Below the pieces are notes generated by a model, which was given only the letters and a program-made list of their open reading frames with translations, was not told where the DNA came from and did not search any database. A stretch of DNA of 20,577 nucleotides from DASVLX01 sp035552275. GTDB lineage: Bacteria; Actinomycetota; Actinomycetes; Mycobacteriales; Pseudonocardiaceae. The translations under genes were made by a program, and so were the position numbers. Below, one piece after another: positions 17,998 through 20,577 of this stretch. The stretch spans positions 1 to 20,577 of the forward strand of contig DASZLR010000076.1 in NCBI GenBank assembly GCA_035552275.1. Direction: 5' to 3'. How positions within the stretch are numbered: the first letter of the stretch is position 1; every line of letters begins with the position of its first letter.

Positions 17998-18894
17998 ATG
18001 CCGACCGTCCGCGAGCTGAACACCGCGCCGAACCTGATGGGGCTGTTCGGCAAGGCCGCCTTGGCGGAGGTGCGCAAGCACGACCAGCCCAAGCGTGGCC
18101 TGCCCGACACCGAGTACCTGCGCTCCAACGTCAAGGTCGACCGGGCGAACCTGGCCAACTATGACCGGGTGTGCGGTTTCCGGCAGTCCGACGAGCTGCC
18201 GGCGACCTATCCGCACATCCTGTCGTTCCCGTTGCAGGCCAAGCTGATGAGCGATGACGACTTCCCGTTCGGGATGGTCGGCATCGTGCACGTGGCGAAC
18301 CGGATCACCCAGCTCCGGCCGGTGCGGGCGACCGAGCCGCTGTCGCTTCGGGTGCACGCCCGCAACCTGCGCCCGCACGACAAGGGCAACCAGTTCGACG
18401 TGGTCAGCGAAGCGCTGGTGGACGGCGAGGTGGTGTGGACCGACGTCAGCACCTACCTGCGGCGTGGCCGGCCGAGCGGCCCCGCGTCGGCGCCCGAGCC
18501 GGAGCCCGGTGACACCCCCAGCCCGGCCGCCCCGCTGCCGCCGCCGGACGCCGTGTGGCACGTCGGCGACGACTTCGGCCGCCGCTACGCCTCGGTGTCC
18601 GGCGACCACAACCCGATCCACCTGCACCCGCTGTCCGCCCGACTGTTCGGATTCAAGCGGGCGATCGTGCACGGCATGTGGTCGAAGGCGCACACGTTGG
18701 CCGCGTTCGAGGGCCGGCTGCCCGCCGGTTTCACCATCGATGTCCGGTTCAAGCTGCCGATCATGCTGCCCAGCAAGGTCGCGCTGCGCTCGGCCGCCAC
18801 GGCGGATGGCGGCTGGCGCTTCGACCTGCGCAACGAGCGCAACGGCAAGCCGCACCTGGAAGGCACGATCACGCCCGTGCCGCGGGTGCCCTGA
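17998..18894 (+). CDS. MaoC-like 3-hydroxyacyl dehydratase / enoyl hydratase (HtdX-like)
   Basis: The 298-residue double hot-dog protein has a degenerate N-terminal hot-dog (about 20-155), a Pro/Ala-rich linker (about 158-184) and a C-terminal MaoC hot-dog. The latter carries the hydratase motif SGDHNPIHLHPLSARLFGF (201-219), with Asp203 and His208 as the catalytic pair, followed by IVHGMWS. It interconverts (R)-3-hydroxyacyl and trans-2-enoyl thioesters. The gene begins 1 bp after the fabG4-like stop without room for its own promoter, so it is co-transcribed. The pair supplies two successive steps, and with the divergent thiolase it gives three of the four activities of a fatty-acyl cycle. 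Length and layout match M. tuberculosis HtdX (Rv0241c), from memory. Confidence 0.92.
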   Translation: MPTVRELNTAPNLMGLFGKAALAEVRKHDQPKRGLPDTEYLRSNVKVDRANLANYDRVCGFRQSDELPATYPHILSFPLQAKLMSDDDFPFGMVGIVHVANRITQLRPVRATEPLSLRVHARNLRPHDKGNQFDVVSEALVDGEVVWTDVSTYLRRGRPSGPASAPEPEPGDTPSPAAPLPPPDAVWHVGDDFGRRYASVSGDHNPIHLHPLSARLFGFKRAIVHGMWSKAHTLAAFEGRLPAGFTIDVRFKLPIMLPSKVALRSAATADGGWRFDLRNERNGKPHLEGTITPVPRVP

Positions 18895-18895
18895 G

Positions 18896-18911
18896 CTGAC
18901 AATGATGTCAG
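18896..18911. terminator. Hairpin between convergent maoC-like and tetR genes
   Basis: CTGACA-ATGA-TGTCAG is a perfect 6-bp stem with a 4-nt loop. It starts 2 bp after the MaoC stop and contains the tetR stop codon. There is no U tract. A short bidirectional terminator is the simplest reading. Confidence 0.45.
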
Positions 18912-19570
18912 GTGTCGCCGGCCGGGGGTGCCCACGCCCGGCCGGCGACCAAGTCTCCGAAACCCAGCCAGGTCAGGTTCATCAGCTGGGTGGTGATCGC
19001 CTCGGGCGTCTGGCTGGGATGATCCAGCCACCAGTCGGCCAGTGACTCAGCCGCGCCGACCAGCCCGGCCGCCAGGCCCTCGGCGAACCGCTCCGCCGAC
19101 TCCACGCCCGCGCTCGTGCCGCTGGACGCCACCATCGCCCCGACCAGTTCGATGGCCCGCTGGCGAATCTCCTCGACCTCGGTGGCGAACGGTCCGCCCT
19201 GGGTGATGATCTGCCGGTGCAGCACTCGCCAGCTGTTCCGGTTGTCCGCGACGAACCGGAAGAACGCCAGCAGTCCTTGCCACAGCTGGGTTTCCGGTGC
19301 GGCGTTAGGTTTCACGCCGGCGACGATCGCCTCCAGCATCAGCGTGGCCTCGCGGCGGATCGACGCGGTGAACAGGTTCTCCTTGGAGCCCAGGTACGTG
19401 TAGAGCATCGGCTTGGAAACGCCGGCGACCTCGGAGATCTCGTCCATCGACGCCTCGTGGTAGCCACGTCGGGAGAAGACCGTGACGGCCGCGTCGAGAA
19501 TCTGGCGCTCGCGCACCTCTCGGGGCAGCCGCTTCACGCGCCCAGGCTGCCGACTGTCAGGTGATGACAT
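18908..19570 (-). CDS. TetR family transcriptional regulator
   Basis: The 220-residue product has an N-terminal TetR DNA-binding domain: VRERQILDAAVTVFSRRGYHEASMDEISEVAGVSKPMLYTYLGSKENLF (about 19-67), with the recognition helix around VSKPMLYTYL. The remaining 150 residues are an all-helical ligand domain typical of repressors that sense acyl-CoA or hydrophobic molecules; the ligand is unknown. The ATG at 19570 is preceded by GGAAGGG (rc of 19578-19584); a GTG two codons upstream (19576) is the alternative. It is convergent with the MaoC gene and divergent from the SCP2 gene. A motif shared between its upstream region and the thiolase/fabG4 intergenic region suggests it controls this lipid module. 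Confidence 0.92.
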   Translation of the reverse strand: MSSPDSRQPGRVKRLPREVRERQILDAAVTVFSRRGYHEASMDEISEVAGVSKPMLYTYLGSKENLFTASIRREATLMLEAIVAGVKPNAAPETQLWQGLLAFFRFVADNRNSWRVLHRQIITQGGPFATEVEEIRQRAIELVGAMVASSGTSAGVESAERFAEGLAAGLVGAAESLADWWLDHPSQTPEAITTQLMNLTWLGFGDLVAGRAWAPPAGDT

Positions 19571-19627
19571 GCACACCCTTCCGCATTGTTACCCGACGCG
19601 ATGTTTCGACCAGGCTAGCGGGTGTTC

Positions 19628-19657
19628 TTGCTGAAAGAATCTACTCGCGCGTAACTT
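19628..19657 (+). promoter_or_regulatory. SCP2 gene promoter overlapped by TetR-type operator
   Basis: TTGCTG (19628-19633), an 18-bp spacer and TAACTT (19652-19657) resemble a housekeeping promoter. CTACTCGCGCGTAACTT (19641-19657) covers the spacer and -10 and matches the two operator copies at 16572-16604 in the pattern CTACTCRCNNGTARNT. This site is less palindromic than the other two. Short inverted pairs TTCTT/AAGAA (19625/19635) and GTGTTC/GAACAC (19622/19660) also lie here. Confidence 0.5.
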
Positions 19658-19691
19658 AGGAACACTTGATGTTCGCCGGCAGGAGGTGGCT

Positions 19692-20357
19692 ATGGCAGAC
19701 ACCGGTCCGGAGGCGGCCTCGACCGACCAGTCGACTGATCACCTCAAGCCGGCGCGGTTGGTCGAGTTCATCGAGTGTCTGGACGGCCCCGAGGACATGC
19801 CCGCCTCGGTGGACTTTGACGCGATAGCCCGGCGGATCGACCCGCGGGCGTTCGACAAGCAGGAACTGTCACGGTTACTCGCGCGGATGGACCGGCTGGC
19901 CCGGGACGGGGCGCGGCTGGACCTCAGTCTGGTCAGCCCGATGACCTTCGCCCGGCTGGTGACCAACGCCTCCGCCGATCAGGTCGCCGCCCTGATGACG
20001 TTGCCGGCCCTGCGCAAGCGGGTGCTGGACGAGGTGTTTCGCCGGATGGTCGAGCACTTCCGACACGATCGTGGAAGCAAGGTCAGCGGCGTGGTGCACT
20101 GGCGGCTCACCGGCGGCGCGGGGGTCGGCGGATACGACCGTTACGAGACGATCATCGAGAACGGGACCTGCGTGGTGAACTCGGTGAAGACCAGGTTCCC
20201 GCGCGTCACCATCACCCTCAACCCCGCCGACTTCATGCGGCTGATCACCGGGAACGCGTCGGCGCCGGTGCTGTTCATGACCGGCGGCCTGCGGGTCAAG
20301 GGCGACCTCGCCTTCGCCGCCGGGCTCACCGGCCTGTTCCGCCTCCCGCACGTCTGA
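19692..20357 (+). CDS. SCP2 sterol-binding domain protein
   Basis: The 221-residue soluble protein has a helical N-terminal part (about 20-125) and a C-terminal SCP2 lipid-binding domain (about 115-215). The latter is shown by VVHWRLTGG, the strand pattern YETIIENGTCVVN, then VTITLNPADFMRLITGN and GLRVKGDLAFAAGLTGLF, the usual C-terminal hydrophobic-pocket segment. SCP2 domains bind fatty acyl-CoA or sterols, and the protein could carry substrates for the neighbouring acyl enzymes; this is inference. The ATG at 19692 follows AGGAGG (19681-19686) by 5 nt; a GTG at 19686 lies within that ribosome-binding site and is rejected. It is divergent from tetR, and its promoter is overlapped by a motif shared with the fabG4/thiolase region. 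Confidence 0.88.
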   Translation: MADTGPEAASTDQSTDHLKPARLVEFIECLDGPEDMPASVDFDAIARRIDPRAFDKQELSRLLARMDRLARDGARLDLSLVSPMTFARLVTNASADQVAALMTLPALRKRVLDEVFRRMVEHFRHDRGSKVSGVVHWRLTGGAGVGGYDRYETIIENGTCVVNSVKTRFPRVTITLNPADFMRLITGNASAPVLFMTGGLRVKGDLAFAAGLTGLFRLPHV

Positions 20358-20372
20358 CCCTCGATCGGCGAG

Positions 20373-20381
20373 TTATCCACA
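20373..20381 (+). other. Consensus DnaA box
   Basis: TTATCCACA matches the E. coli consensus DnaA box exactly. It stands alone 17 bp upstream of a -35 element, just after a weak CTCG/CGAG hairpin (20360-20372) following the SCP2 gene. No second box or AT-rich region is nearby, so it is not an origin. It may be chance or a DnaA-regulated promoter. Confidence 0.4.
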
Positions 20382-20397
20382 GGCGCGACCAGGCGAC

Positions 20398-20427
20398 TTG
20401 TCCGGCGCTTGGCAGCGCCCGTAGTGT
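20398..20427 (+). promoter_or_regulatory. Promoter of the last gene with hairpin in the spacer
   Basis: TTGTCC (20398-20403), an 18-bp spacer and TAGTGT (20422-20427) fit a housekeeping promoter. The spacer contains a perfect inverted repeat GGCGCT-TGGC-AGCGCC (20404-20419) placed exactly between the two boxes, as a repressor site would be. The gene starts about 40 nt after the predicted transcription start. Confidence 0.5.
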
Positions 20428-20473
20428 TGTGCGAGGAGGGACGTGCAACTAATCTATTGAGGGGAGATCTACC

Positions 20474-20577
20474 GTGGCGGCGACGCTGAGGGAACTGGAG
20501 ACCAGGGTGGACAGACTGGAATTGGCTGACGAGCGATGTCGGGCAGACACCGCGTCCATCATCCGCACCGCCGTCGA
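20474..20577 (+). CDS. Unidentified coiled-coil protein, N-terminal part
   Basis: The frame runs off the window after 34 codons. GTG at 20474 is preceded by GAGGGGAG (20459-20466) and by the promoter at 20398-20427. The visible peptide begins MAATLRELETRVDRLELADE. It shows a heptad-like pattern of Leu/Val with Glu/Arg (LRELETRVDRLELADE), suggesting a coiled coil from the first residues. No family can be assigned from this short piece. Confidence 0.6.
   Translation, partial: MAATLRELETRVDRLELADERCRADTASIIRTAV

Overview
This is chromosomal DNA from a high-GC actinomycete, most likely from the Pseudonocardiales/Mycobacteriales side of the phylum. The evidence is strongly GC-biased third codon positions, GTG starts, leaderless genes with TANNNT -10 boxes, a dnaK-grpE-dnaJ-hspR operon with HAIR operators, and a HMwFabG (FabG4-like)/HtdX-like/FadA2-like lipid cluster. 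No insertion sequence, prophage, CRISPR array or defence cassette is visible. The window looks like core genome with one accessory-looking sugar gene pair (GH76 plus LacI).

Layout. 1-190: a terminator-like hairpin and tRNA-Gly(CCC) on the minus strand. 190-771: dcd, apparently leaderless. 772-5245: heat-shock operon dnaK-grpE-dnaJ-hspR, behind a SigH/SigR-type promoter and a HAIR operator. 5253-6431 (minus): a type II-like flavohemoglobin. 6432-6674: divergent control region with a second HAIR and two further unassigned inverted repeats. 6675-9281: clpB, followed by a large stem-loop. 9474-12759: a one-TM hypothetical protein, an SDR, an orotate phosphoribosyltransferase, a DUF2784 membrane protein and a SpoU/TrmH methyltransferase. 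12826-15124: a cytosolic GH76-like hydrolase convergent with a LacI regulator. 15251-20357: a fatty-acyl module of thiolase (minus), divergent FabG4-like reductase plus MaoC dehydratase (plus), a TetR regulator (minus) and a divergent SCP2-domain protein (plus). 20474-end: the start of an unidentified coiled-coil protein.

How the parts work together. HspR, encoded at the end of the DnaK operon, is expected to repress both dnaK and clpB. The two promoters have identical geometry: GGAA(C/T), 18 bp, GT(T/G), then the HAIR 17 bp downstream of the -10. This predicts joint control by an ECF sigma factor of the SigH/SigR type and by HspR. The lipid module appears to be governed by the local TetR protein. 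A motif CTACTCRCNNGTARNT occurs twice between the divergent thiolase and fabG4 genes, and a third time over the inferred SCP2 promoter next to tetR.

The regions around clpB/pyrE and around fabG4/thiolase resemble, from memory, Mycobacterium tuberculosis neighbourhoods Rv0380c-Rv0385 and Rv0241c-Rv0243. No wholly new protein system is evident. The most interesting material is regulatory: the three-copy TetR operator, the matched heat-shock promoters, and the unexplained palindromes upstream of clpB, upstream of the flavohemoglobin gene and at the GH76 start.
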